Source: Segatella oris (GTDB taxonomy: Bacteria > Bacteroidota > Bacteroidia > Bacteroidales > Bacteroidaceae). Taken from it: a stretch of 64,000 nucleotides of DNA. The notes under the pieces are model-generated. The model was not told the DNA's origin, did no database searches, and saw only the letters and a list, made by a program, of their open reading frames with translations. Of this stretch, positions 47,301 to 55,161 are shown piece after piece (positions within the stretch are counted from its first letter, which is position 1; every line of letters starts with the position of its first letter). The position numbers and the translations under genes are program-made. The DNA is taken from contig NZ_LR134384.1 in NCBI RefSeq assembly GCF_900637655.1, positions 1,178,001 through 1,242,000 on the forward strand. Direction: 5' to 3'.

Positions 47301-47386
47301 ATTACCTTGCCCGTAATCTTTACACTTTGAGCATGAAGGCTAAGTGCAAAGAGACTAACCAATAATATAAAGAAAGATCTTTTCAT
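44363..47386 (-). CDS. SusC/RagA-family TonB-dependent transporter (galactan-type locus)
   Basis: 1007 residues. A signal peptide ends at LSLHAQ. The order is a carboxypeptidase-D-like domain (ITGKVMSSADNEPLIGAYV), a plug (VVVIGYGAVKKGDLTSS, LYVVDGMPVG, AAAIYGTRASNGVVLI) and a barrel ending FLIGINMNF. It imports oligosaccharides released at the surface by the locus enzymes. It lies between a SusE/F-like lipoprotein (32 bases upstream) and SusD, an order unlike the classical susCDEF. Confidence 0.95.
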   Translation of the reverse strand: MKRSFFILLVSLFALSLHAQSVKITGKVMSSADNEPLIGAYVKVPGTSIGAVTDIDGNFAITADKNATIEVTMVGYNTQKIALGGRTSLNITLKDAVSDLNEVVVIGYGAVKKGDLTSSISAIKGDKLEKLSTGNVMNALQGQVNGVQISNSGAPGASPRVIIRGVSTINGSDPLYVVDGMPVGTNINFLNQNDIESMQVLKDASAAAIYGTRASNGVVLITTKKGAKGETKFTASATIGFQTLSKPDIAKASEFEKVFKTRYTNDGQTANYHGIENITDAQGTDWWDETLRNVALQQNYNVDFTGGNDKLLYSASIGYFRQNSQYKVGEWQKLTARFSMEYKFNNIVRAGVDFTPKYENWIDTPNLMGAIMAMDPTTPVMREQSTWTSNPYSNYARSNNNQEWNPVASMNRLDAHSDEYGLLATPYLQICPIEGLTYRTQFGVNARFRLSDNYTPNFFIDNLEQAEKSKASRKMENWVDWNWTNTLTYMKTFNKVHNLNVMVGYTMERFQDYYLDGSRDEIPSNTATMRYVSAGTSNMQVSGNNAYSSLISYLGRVMYNYDERYYLTASLRRDGSSKFPTGNKYATFPAVSVAWRITGEEFMKQQHIFDDLKLRLGWGKVGNQNISNSAYTSSIATTRYVFGRDAATAIGSTIGSIGNANVKWETVEDYNIGLDMSLLNNRLKVTADWFTKKSHDMLMKKDNLLILGYPMWNGQMWENIGSMKATGWELGINWQDQVADLNYGVGLNLSSTRNKAINLNGNYIYTGGRNGDFVIRNEEGKLISQFYGYIVDGIFQNKTEVTSYTDEHGTPMQPNAQPGDFRYKDINHDGKINEKDKQYIGNPFPDLMIGLNLNAAYKGFDILAQFYGTLGNDIYNLNRERYFGTNGTNVYAGTLDKAWHGEGTSTEFPRLSVNDSNGNFTKPSTFFVENGSYFRCKLLQIGYTLPKNVIKNVTMRVTLSAQNLFTLTKYTGADPETASMGGVTEAGIDWTGYPNPRTFLIGINMNF

Positions 47387-47418
47387 AAATTATAAACTGT
47401 GTTATTAGGTGTTTCGTT

Positions 47419-48876
47419 TTATTTCACGAGTGTGATACGGCTGCGCAGCAGGGCATAGTCGAACTCGAAGAGATAGGTTCCATCTTGTTTTGCAATAACG
47501 GCTTTCATGTTGTCACCGCCGTTCAGGACGTTTTTCTCATTCATTCCAGAGTTGTCAAAACGCCAGTATGGTTCGGGCCACCAGCCCCACCAGTGTGTCT
47601 GGGTAATGGTGAAGGCTATCTTTGTGCCTTTCTTGAGCTTCATTTCTGCATAGAGACGATAAGGATTGCCCTTGTCCTGCTTCAGTAAGAAGACGCCTGT
47701 GTTAGGATTAGTCACCCAATTCCCTACACCTGGAAGCCCTTCTCCTGCTAAACAAATCTGTGCCGGTTGTTCACCGGAACCGTCACCAAAGTCAACTTTC
47801 TTGCTGCCATCAAGCACCATGCTCGCTGTTGTTGGTGTCCAAGAATGGATGTCATAGTCTCCCGTAACGGTGTTGAAAGTAATCTCAATATAGCCCGTCT
47901 TGTCGAGAATGATAGGTTTTGCTACTGAAGGATTACTGGTCAGCAGTCCTGTTGCCGGGTCTTCACCGAAGCAGATAGGTTGGAAATCAGTCTTTTGTGG
48001 AATGAAACGGATAGGTGTTCCGACCTTACTATTATAATAATGTGCTTTATACTGATACTTTCCTGTGTGCTCAATGAGCATGGGAACACCATAGAGTGCA
48101 GTGCTGAGGTCGGCTGCATCATTCACATCGGCAAGGTAGAGTTTCTCGAAATCGGGTAGGTCACTCACCTTGATTTTGCTTGTTGTCGTAGTGGTATTAC
48201 CCTCAGCATCTCCCACGGTAAGCGTCATGTCATAGCTTGCTTCATTTGCAGGAATATTGTATTCCTTCTGCAACTGATAGCTTTTTCCACTTATAGGAAT
48301 GCTGTCATGAATGCTGAGTCCGGGAATAGAAACAAGGATGTAGCCCAAGTTCTTGTTGTCACTGACAGTGGTGTTTAACGACAACTTAGGATTTTGCAGC
48401 AGTACGGTCAGTTCTGAAGAAGGTACCGAAGTGAAGACCGGATTACTGAAGTCGCCGTTTGTGGTGACAGTCACGGTCTGCGTGGTAGTTCTTCCTCCCA
48501 CGTCTTCTACGGTGATTTCAATGGGGAACGTGTCGTTTTCGCTCCATGCTTCATTGCCTGGATAGGCATAGCTGAGCTGGTATTCATGGAGCAAGGTGTC
48601 GGGATAGTAGGTCAGAAAGTCAATCGTCTTGTCGAGATAAAGGCTTTTGTTGACCAATCTGATAGATTTCAATCCGTCGGCATCATTAGCCACTCCCTTG
48701 ATTGTGAAGCTGCGTCCGGGTTCGGTTTTAATACTTGTGGGATTTAATGTTAATGTTGGTGCTTTGCCGTCAACAGTAGGATAGTCGTCATCACTGCTGC
48801 AAGAGGTGAGACAAAGACCGGCAAATACCGTCAACATTGTTAGCAAAAGCCAACGTACACGAAATTTTGTTGTCAT
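47419..48876 (-). CDS. SusE/SusF-like surface glycan-binding lipoprotein, first gene of the galactan-type locus
   Basis: 485 residues. A lipoprotein signal ends at LTSC, followed by SSDDDYP. Two Ig/PKD-like modules come first (about 35-215: SFTIKGVANDADGLKSIRL, VEDVGGRTTTQTVTV, SDNKNLGYILVSI). The C-terminal 230 residues resemble the SusE/SusF outer-membrane starch-binding-type domains (GYIEITFNTVTGDYDIHSW, WWGWWPEPYWRFDNSG, DGTYLFEFDYALLRSRITLVK). Such proteins hold polysaccharide on the surface. It precedes SusC, unlike SusE/F in the classical operon. Its promoter (48916-48923) is divergent from the hybrid sensor gene. Confidence 0.75.
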   Translation of the reverse strand: MTTKFRVRWLLLTMLTVFAGLCLTSCSSDDDYPTVDGKAPTLTLNPTSIKTEPGRSFTIKGVANDADGLKSIRLVNKSLYLDKTIDFLTYYPDTLLHEYQLSYAYPGNEAWSENDTFPIEITVEDVGGRTTTQTVTVTTNGDFSNPVFTSVPSSELTVLLQNPKLSLNTTVSDNKNLGYILVSIPGLSIHDSIPISGKSYQLQKEYNIPANEASYDMTLTVGDAEGNTTTTTSKIKVSDLPDFEKLYLADVNDAADLSTALYGVPMLIEHTGKYQYKAHYYNSKVGTPIRFIPQKTDFQPICFGEDPATGLLTSNPSVAKPIILDKTGYIEITFNTVTGDYDIHSWTPTTASMVLDGSKKVDFGDGSGEQPAQICLAGEGLPGVGNWVTNPNTGVFLLKQDKGNPYRLYAEMKLKKGTKIAFTITQTHWWGWWPEPYWRFDNSGMNEKNVLNGGDNMKAVIAKQDGTYLFEFDYALLRSRITLVK

Positions 48877-48915
48877 AGATAATAGGTTTGTTTTGATGGT
48901 TTATGTTATTATCTG

Positions 48916-48923
48916 CAAATTTA
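48916..48923 (-). promoter_or_regulatory. -7 box of the galactan-type operon
   Basis: On the - strand TAAATTTG fits TANNTTTG, 40 bases before the lipoprotein start. No TTTG at normal -33 spacing; the direct repeats take its place. Confidence 0.5.
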
Positions 48924-48951
48924 ATCTTTTGTAACATATTTGCTATTCTCT

Positions 48952-48982
48952 AATCGTTCAAAATGATGTTCAAATCGTTCAA
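48952..48982 (-). promoter_or_regulatory. Direct-repeat operator candidate for the galactan-type locus
   Basis: AATCGTTCAA occurs exactly at 48952-48961 and 48973-48982, 21 bp apart, with a GTTCAA copy at 48968-48973 between and an inverted TTGAACG at 49003-49009. The block lies 29-59 bases upstream of the -7 box on the - strand. The spacing suits an AraC-type dimer such as the hybrid sensor encoded next door. Confidence 0.6.
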
Positions 48983-49049
48983 TGGTGTATTTGAGTATCT
49001 TTTTGAACGTTTTCTTCTGTTCCAAGTGTAAAATAGATTATGTTGAACT

Positions 49050-49159
49050 TTTGTAGTTTGTGTCATTTTACCTCGTGATTTGACTCAGATTGCGTTATAA
49101 CTTGACGCAGATTACGTCGTCATTTGACTCAGATTACAGCGTGATATGACGCAAATGAG
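49050..49159 (+). repeat. 22-bp-period degenerate tandem repeat, array D
   Basis: Five consecutive 22-bp units begin at 49050, 49072, 49094, 49116 and 49138. Units 2-4 carry TTGACTCAGATTGC, TTGACGCAGATTAC and TTGACTCAGATTAC. Same orientation as the other arrays. Confidence 0.8.
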
Positions 49160-49269
49160 AAACAAGAGTGAATGCCGTGGTGTTTCACTCTTTCTTTAGA
49201 GCAGGATTGAGGACAGGCTTTTTGCATGTATATCTGTTTTATTCTATGCTTGTTTTCATAAAAAAGTCA

Positions 49270-49277
49270 TACCTTTG
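49270..49277 (+). promoter_or_regulatory. -7 box of the hybrid sensor gene
   Basis: TACCTTTG fits TANNTTTG and lies 19 bases before the ATG at 49297. It decides that start against a frame open back to 49168. Confidence 0.6.
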
Positions 49278-49296
49278 TTGCGCAATCCAATCTTCT

Positions 49297-52200
49297 ATGA
49301 TGAAAAGAACAATCTTATTTACCCTGTTGGTTTCATGCTTTTGGACTCACGCTTTGGCCCAGCGTTTCATGGTGAAATCACTTGATGTGACCAACGGACT
49401 CTCAAGCGACTACGTGATGCAGATGGCCATGGACAAGTATGGTTTCATCTGGGTTGCCACAGAAGAGGGGTTGAACCGCTTTGACGGATCGCGCTTTTTC
49501 AGTTATTATCATGTGAAAGATCGCAACAGCATCACGGCAAACGAATTGAACTGTCTGCTTGATGACCCACAGGAAAACAAGATGTGGATAGGGACTCAGC
49601 GTGAAGGACTTAATGTCTTCGACTACGACCGCGATGAGTTTTCATGCTATCAGCATCGTGCCAACGATCCTCATAGCCTTATCACAAACGACATTACTTC
49701 GCTATCGTTGGCCAAAGATAATAACCTTTGGCTCACAACTTATTGGGCAGGACTCGAATATTTCGACCGAAAAAGAGAGCGTTTCCACCATTTCAATCAG
49801 AAAACCGTACGAGGACTGGTTTCCAATCAGATGTGGACAGCTTTCGATGCAGGTAACGGAATGGTCTATGTGGGGCATGTGTATGATGGCCTTTCTGTCA
49901 TTGATGTGAAGAGCCGTGCAGCCTATAATTATCGGCATGATGACCGAAATCCGCAGAGCATATCGGGCAATGAGGTGCATTGTGTCTTTCGGAGTGCAAA
50001 CGGATTGATATGGGTGGGCACCAATAAGGGACTCGATCTTTTCGATCCGCTGCAGGGAAAATTCCACCATGTTGCCGATCCTCGTGGCACCACACGTCCC
50101 GTTTTCCAGATAAAGCAGATGTCGGACGGACGACTTTGGTTGGCTACCGAGTTGGGTGGTGTGGTCATTGTAGACATTCGCCAGTCGCTCGGTCAGTCGT
50201 TTGGAAACTTCAAGTTTGACTATATTTCAGAAGGAGAGGGTAACGGACATCTTGGTGGAAGCAGTGTGCGCTGCATGCTTGAAGACAGTTATCACAATGT
50301 GTGGTTAGGTCTTTATGGGGCCGGTATCGACTTCATCAGCCGAGAACAGCCTTTGTTTAAATTGGTCACTTACGGTCAGGTAGACCCTGTTTATCATCTT
50401 TCTACAAAGTCGGTAATGGGGCTGGCGGTTGATCATCACGGCTTGTTATGGGCAGGAACGGATGGTGACGGCCTGAACTTGTTTGATAAAGACATGGCGC
50501 GTGTGGCTGCTCCGATAGAACTTCCCGGTCGTTCGATACAGACAATCCATTGCGACAGCAGAGGAAATATATGGATAGGAGCCTTTTCTGACAATGCCTA
50601 TGTCAAGAGTTCAGGTGGCAGTATGCGGAAAGTCTTTGATGAAATGCAGGATGTCCGCTGTTTCTTTGAAGACGGAATGCATATGTGGATAGGCACAAGC
50701 AAGGGACTTTATGTTGTTGATATCAACACGCAGAAAGTGATAAAGCATTATAATCTGAAGAATAATTTAGTTCGTTCTGTAGTCAAGGATCGTCTGGGAC
50801 GTATGTGGATAGGTACTTTTGGCAGTGGACTGTTGGTCTATGACAGTCGGATGAGGCTCATCAGACAGCTGACGAAACCCAAGGGCTTCCCATCGAACAC
50901 AGTGAATGCCGTTATTGCTGACCGACGCGGATGCATTTGGTGTGCTACGGGTGAGGGGCTTGTTTCCTTTCCTAAAGGTGATGTTCGTGCTTTCACTACC
51001 TATGCTGCGGCAAGCCGTTTGAACAATCTTCATATTCGGGCTGTTGCAGAAGATGAGCAGGGAAACCTTTGGGTGAGCACGAATAAGGGTATCAGTTGCA
51101 TGAAACGGGGCAAGGATTATTTCGTCAACTATGACTACCGCGACAATGTAGCCATGGGAAACTACAATCCGGGGAGCGTAGCTGTCAGTGCTTCGGGCAT
51201 GCTCTATTTCGGCAGTACGAAGGGACTCACCTGCTTTAATCCGCGGAATGTACTGGTCAGGCGACAGGCCCCGGAGGTGTTTGTGACTGCTGTGGATATC
51301 CCGTATGATGCAACTTTCATGAAAGACAGTACGCTGAACCTCATTGGAAAGCAGGAGGTAAGTCTGCAAAGTGACGAAAACACATTTACCGTACATTTCA
51401 ATGTGCGCAACTATGCCTTGCTCGGGCGCATTGAATATGGCTATCGGCTCGTAGGATTGCAGAGCGAATGGCAGATTACGGAAGATAATAATATCACGTT
51501 CAGCGACCTTCCATATGGCAGCTATCGCCTTGAGGTGAAATGCCGATTGCACAATCAGGAGTGGGGACAGCAGTTGACTTCGTTAGAATTGACCGTCAAT
51601 CCACCGCTTTGGCTCACATGGTGGGCAAAGCTCGTTTATGCGATGTTGGCGCTTATTCTTCTGTTCTTGGGCTTTCGTTTCTATATGCGGAAAATGCGAC
51701 TCGAATATCTGCTTGCAGCCGAAAAGAAGAAACATGAGCATGAACAGGAACTCAATGATGAGCGTCTGCGCTTCTTTACGAACATCACACATGAACTCCG
51801 AACGCCGCTGACTCTGATTATCGGCCCTCTCGAAGACTTTGCCCGAAACAGCGAACTTAGCGATGGAATGCGGCATAAACTGCAAGTGATTGGCAACAGT
51901 GCACATCGATTACAGAAACTCATTGGTCAGATCCTGGAATTCAGGAAAACAGAGACTGACAACCGAAGGCTCTGTGTTGTCAGAGATGATATCGTCAGAA
52001 CGGTGCATGAAGTGGAACTGAAATACGAGGAGTTGAATAGAAAGAATGCTGTGAAAATCCGTTTTGAAGCTCATGATAATTCCATTCTTGTTTATCATGA
52101 TAAGGAGGTTGTAAACATCATTGTAGACAACTTGGTGTCGAATGCCATAAAATATACCGATCAAGGACGTATCACAGTGTCAGTAGATCGCGTGGAAACA

Positions 52201-53319
52201 GAGGGGAAGAAATATGTAGAAATTGGGGTTCATGACACTGGACACGGTATTTCGAAAGCTGCCTTGCCCCGCATCTTTGACCGTTTCTATCAGGAGAACG
52301 GTGCTCATCAAGCTTCAGGAACGGGCATAGGATTGGCTTTGGTGAAGAACCTTGTGGCCTTGCATGAAGCAGAGATCCTTGTGGATAGTGAAGTTGATAA
52401 AGGTTCTTCGTTTATCGTGCGTCTTCAGGAAGATGAAGTTTATCCGAATGCTTTGCATGGTGAAGTGCAGAAAGCGCCTCTTTCGGATGTTGAACCGAAA
52501 GAGGTTGCACAGCATGACGGGCGCGAAATCCTGCTTGTCGTTGAGGATAATCCTGACATCAGAACTTATATTGCCGATGTGTTTGCCAATGATTTCGATG
52601 TAAGGCAAGCTGCTGATGGGCAAGAGGGATTGCAGATGGCGTTGGAGATTATCCCTGATATGATTATTTCTGACGTCATGATGCCGAATATGGATGGTAA
52701 CGAACTCTGTCGAAAAGTAAAGGAAAACGTGCGTACAAGTCATGTGCCAATCATCCTGCTTACGGCAAAAGACGGCAATGAGGCAAAGGAAGAAGGCTAT
52801 GAGTCGGGGGCCGATTCTTACTTGACGAAGCCTTTCAGCAGTTCTTTATTAAGGACTCGTGTGCATAATTTGGTTGAGCAGCGGCAACGGCTGTTGGCTG
52901 TTTTCCGTGCTAAACCTGTAGCCGGGACTGACAGCCTGCAACAGAAACATGAACTTCTGATGCAGGCGATGGGAGAGAAAGACCGCGCTTTCCTTGACCG
53001 ATTGAACCGACTGCTCGATGAGCACATCGGCGATGACCTTGATATCAGTCTTCTGACAGATGCTCTTAACATGAGCACTTCAACGCTTTATCGCAAGATG
53101 AAAGGTCTCACGGGAATTGGTACAAACGAGTATATCCGTCATTACCGAATGGAATATGCCGAACGTTTACTGCTCAATGAGAACTGTTCGGTAAGCGATG
53201 CAGCTTTCCGCGTTGGCATGAACAGTGTGAGTTATTTCCGAAAGAGTTTCAAGGAAGTGTTTGGAGACTACCCGACAGCGTATCTGAAGAAAATTAAAAA
53301 AGCCCCTCCGTTGAGTTGA
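49297..53319 (+). CDS. Hybrid two-component system sensor/regulator (HTCS)
   Basis: About 1340 residues from the ATG at 49297, chosen for the signal peptide (RTILFTLLVSCFWTHALAQ). The periplasmic sensor is a propeller pair (about 25-690, blades such as KYGFIWVATEEGLNRFDG) plus a Y_Y_Y domain. One membrane helix (about 775-795) follows. Cytoplasmic domains: HisKA with phospho-His in THELRTP (about 832), HATPase (VDNLVSNAIKYT, about 943; GTGIGLALVKN), receiver with phospho-Asp in IISDVMMPNMDG (about 1125) and a C-terminal AraC-type helix-turn-helix (about 1240-1335). It senses oligosaccharide in the periplasm and should activate the divergent GH30/GH35 locus through the repeats at 48952-48982. 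Confidence 0.95.
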   Translation: MMKRTILFTLLVSCFWTHALAQRFMVKSLDVTNGLSSDYVMQMAMDKYGFIWVATEEGLNRFDGSRFFSYYHVKDRNSITANELNCLLDDPQENKMWIGTQREGLNVFDYDRDEFSCYQHRANDPHSLITNDITSLSLAKDNNLWLTTYWAGLEYFDRKRERFHHFNQKTVRGLVSNQMWTAFDAGNGMVYVGHVYDGLSVIDVKSRAAYNYRHDDRNPQSISGNEVHCVFRSANGLIWVGTNKGLDLFDPLQGKFHHVADPRGTTRPVFQIKQMSDGRLWLATELGGVVIVDIRQSLGQSFGNFKFDYISEGEGNGHLGGSSVRCMLEDSYHNVWLGLYGAGIDFISREQPLFKLVTYGQVDPVYHLSTKSVMGLAVDHHGLLWAGTDGDGLNLFDKDMARVAAPIELPGRSIQTIHCDSRGNIWIGAFSDNAYVKSSGGSMRKVFDEMQDVRCFFEDGMHMWIGTSKGLYVVDINTQKVIKHYNLKNNLVRSVVKDRLGRMWIGTFGSGLLVYDSRMRLIRQLTKPKGFPSNTVNAVIADRRGCIWCATGEGLVSFPKGDVRAFTTYAAASRLNNLHIRAVAEDEQGNLWVSTNKGISCMKRGKDYFVNYDYRDNVAMGNYNPGSVAVSASGMLYFGSTKGLTCFNPRNVLVRRQAPEVFVTAVDIPYDATFMKDSTLNLIGKQEVSLQSDENTFTVHFNVRNYALLGRIEYGYRLVGLQSEWQITEDNNITFSDLPYGSYRLEVKCRLHNQEWGQQLTSLELTVNPPLWLTWWAKLVYAMLALILLFLGFRFYMRKMRLEYLLAAEKKKHEHEQELNDERLRFFTNITHELRTPLTLIIGPLEDFARNSELSDGMRHKLQVIGNSAHRLQKLIGQILEFRKTETDNRRLCVVRDDIVRTVHEVELKYEELNRKNAVKIRFEAHDNSILVYHDKEVVNIIVDNLVSNAIKYTDQGRITVSVDRVETEGKKYVEIGVHDTGHGISKAALPRIFDRFYQENGAHQASGTGIGLALVKNLVALHEAEILVDSEVDKGSSFIVRLQEDEVYPNALHGEVQKAPLSDVEPKEVAQHDGREILLVVEDNPDIRTYIADVFANDFDVRQAADGQEGLQMALEIIPDMIISDVMMPNMDGNELCRKVKENVRTSHVPIILLTAKDGNEAKEEGYESGADSYLTKPFSSSLLRTRVHNLVEQRQRLLAVFRAKPVAGTDSLQQKHELLMQAMGEKDRAFLDRLNRLLDEHIGDDLDISLLTDALNMSTSTLYRKMKGLTGIGTNEYIRHYRMEYAERLLLNENCSVSDAAFRVGMNSVSYFRKSFKEVFGDYPTAYLKKIKKAPPLS

Positions 53320-53352
53320 AAACAAAAAGGAGAGACTGGAGTAAAGGGGCGT

Positions 53353-54054
53353 TTAGTCCTTCAGCGAATAGGTCACGGTGGTCACCACTCTCACTTTCTT
53401 GATATAAGGAGTGTTTGAATCGCGGTCTTCAATACTGAATTGGCCTTGGTCTGCACTCACGATTTTATCGAGTTTTGAATGGCTGTTCTTGGCAAATTGC
53501 TGCGCTGTAGTCTCTGCATTGGCGATAGCTTCCTGCATCATGCGGGGCTTCATGGCTTTGAACGAAACATATTCGTAGCTGATGTTGGTGTCGTAGTCGC
53601 CTGCAACAATGGCGATGCCCTGCTTCAACAGTTCGCCTTGACGCGCAATAATACCTCTTACGAGGTTCACATTGCGCGATGTAACCGTGATGACCAATGT
53701 TACATTATAGCGGTAGGGACGGTCGTTACTCGAATACTGTTCGGCGCTGAGGTCTATTACTTTTGGGGCATTGACCGTGATTTCTTCAGACCGTATACCA
53801 TGACCGATGAGGAATTTCTTGATTTTCTGCTGTTTCATGGCTATGCGGTTATACAGTTCCGGCAGATCATCGCCAAGTTCTTTCGACACGATAGGCCATG
53901 TCACTTTATCTGCTGCAACTTCGCGTTCGGCCAATCCTTTCACACTCACCTTGCGGTCTTTATTAGCATAGTTGTCGATACCGCCTTTGATGAAAAGCCC
54001 CAATGCCATGATGCCCAAGGCAAGAATGGCTGCTGAAATAATTTTTGTTTTCAT
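53353..54054 (-). CDS. SIMPL-domain (DUF541) protein
   Basis: 233 residues. An N-terminal hydrophobic segment (ILALGIMALGLFIKGGI) acts as signal anchor or signal peptide. The rest is a SIMPL domain: RKVSVKGLAEREVAADKVTWPI, YRYNVTLVITVTSRNVNLVRG and VRVVTTVTYSL. The family is periplasmic or surface, oligomerises, and has no settled function (stress protection and signalling have been proposed). It lies convergent with the HTCS gene and downstream of the seven-gene operon, with 195 bases of repeat-bearing spacer before it. Confidence 0.85.
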   Translation of the reverse strand: MKTKIISAAILALGIMALGLFIKGGIDNYANKDRKVSVKGLAEREVAADKVTWPIVSKELGDDLPELYNRIAMKQQKIKKFLIGHGIRSEEITVNAPKVIDLSAEQYSSNDRPYRYNVTLVITVTSRNVNLVRGIIARQGELLKQGIAIVAGDYDTNISYEYVSFKAMKPRMMQEAIANAETTAQQFAKNSHSKLDKIVSADQGQFSIEDRDSNTPYIKKVRVVTTVTYSLKD

Positions 54055-54141
54055 GTGATTGTAATCTTTAAAGATTGAGTTCTGAACTTTAATGTCTATG
54101 GTTAGTATGCTATTAAAACGTTGAGGAAGGAGCTTTTAGTA

Positions 54142-54241
54142 TTTGAAGATTGAGATTTGAATATTGATTTTTATAATATGTGTTATTGCAGTGGAAGGAT
54201 AGTAATCACCAAACTTCAATATTCAAACCTCAAAGTTCAAA
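54142..54241. repeat. Inverted repeat built of TTGAA-type heptamers
   Basis: A 26-base arm at 54142-54167 (TTTGAAGATTGAGATTTGAA and six more bases) is matched, with three mismatches, by the reverse complement of 54216-54241. The loop is 48 bases. The element lies between the EamA stop and the SIMPL gene and uses the same words as the tandem heptamers at 945-1020. Confidence 0.6.
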
Positions 54242-54249
54242 GGAAAACA

Positions 54250-55137
54250 TCAGATTCCTTTTGCTTGGTTGGATACATATACGCCCACAAGAATGAGCGC
54301 ACTGCCCACGTAGGCCATGATTGTCATCGGCTCATCGAGGAATATTGCGCTGGCAATGACTGTCGTTATTGGGTTGAGATAGATGTAGTTGGAGGCTTTC
54401 ATGGCTCCGATTTTGCGGATAACCCAGCTCCAAAGTGCAAAGCAGACGAATGATGCCACAAAGCCCAAGAAAAGCAGATTGAGCCAGATGGTGGGCTTAA
54501 GGAAATCGTGGAAAGGGAATGTCCATGGCTCTATGGCAAACATGGGAAGTATTGTTATGAGTCCATAGAAGAAAACTTTCCGCGTGATGAATACGGCACC
54601 ATAGCGTGAGGAAGCCCGCTTCATCAGCAGACTATAGACCGCCCAGGCTATAGCAGACAACAAGGCAAGCAGGTCGCCAAGTGGATTGAGGTGGAGAACA
54701 AACTGGCCATTGAAGATAACTATGCCCACTCCGGCAAGTGCAATCAATGAACCCAGAACGAGCCGAGTGTCAGCTTTGACGCTTTTCACCATTGCGATAG
54801 CCATGCAGGTGGTGATAAGTGGTGCCGTGCAGCCAATGAATGACACGTTCGTTGTATAGCTCAGGGCCACAGCCATGTTTTCGGCTTGGAAGAAAAGTGA
54901 ACCTCCTGTGATGCCGATAAGCACCATGAGGGCCTCGTCTTTCCAATGATTGCAGAACAAACGACGGGGAGAAATAAACCAAATACAGATGTAGGCAATA
55001 AGGAAACGCAAAAAGAATATCTCATGAGGTTTCAGACCTCCCATGATAAGATATTTCGTATTGATGAATGTGCCGCCCCAGCATAGTACGGTGATGATGC
55101 CGACAATATGTCCCCAAATCATTTTCTTGTCATTCAT
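54250..55137 (-). CDS. EamA/DMT-family transporter
   Basis: 295 residues with ten hydrophobic segments in the two five-helix EamA repeats (WGGTFINTKYLIMGG near the start, AIAWAVYSLLMKRAS beginning the second half). It is an inner-membrane exporter of small metabolites of unknown identity. It starts 24 bases after the FtsX-like permease and is the last gene of the operon running from 60868. Confidence 0.88.
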   Translation of the reverse strand: MNDKKMIWGHIVGIITVLCWGGTFINTKYLIMGGLKPHEIFFLRFLIAYICIWFISPRRLFCNHWKDEALMVLIGITGGSLFFQAENMAVALSYTTNVSFIGCTAPLITTCMAIAMVKSVKADTRLVLGSLIALAGVGIVIFNGQFVLHLNPLGDLLALLSAIAWAVYSLLMKRASSRYGAVFITRKVFFYGLITILPMFAIEPWTFPFHDFLKPTIWLNLLFLGFVASFVCFALWSWVIRKIGAMKASNYIYLNPITTVIASAIFLDEPMTIMAYVGSALILVGVYVSNQAKGI

Positions 55138-55161
55138 TTCTTTGTTGTTTAGATGATAGGT

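Larger units (their letters stand above)
48877..49296. other. Divergent regulatory region between the galactan-type locus and its sensor gene
   Basis: 420 bases. From left to right: -7 box for the locus (- strand, 48916-48923), GTTCAA-type direct repeats (48952-48982) and an inverted copy (about 49003-49009), repeat array D (49050-49159), and the -7 box of the sensor gene (49270-49277). Confidence 0.6.

Noticed and set aside
49168..49296. N-terminal extension of the HTCS
   Set aside because: It contains the -7 box at 49270 and overlaps no known domain; the signal peptide starts at 49297.
53303..53349. GCCCCT/AGGGGC pair as HTCS terminator
   Set aside because: The stem is short and partly inside the coding sequence, with a long loop and no T-run.
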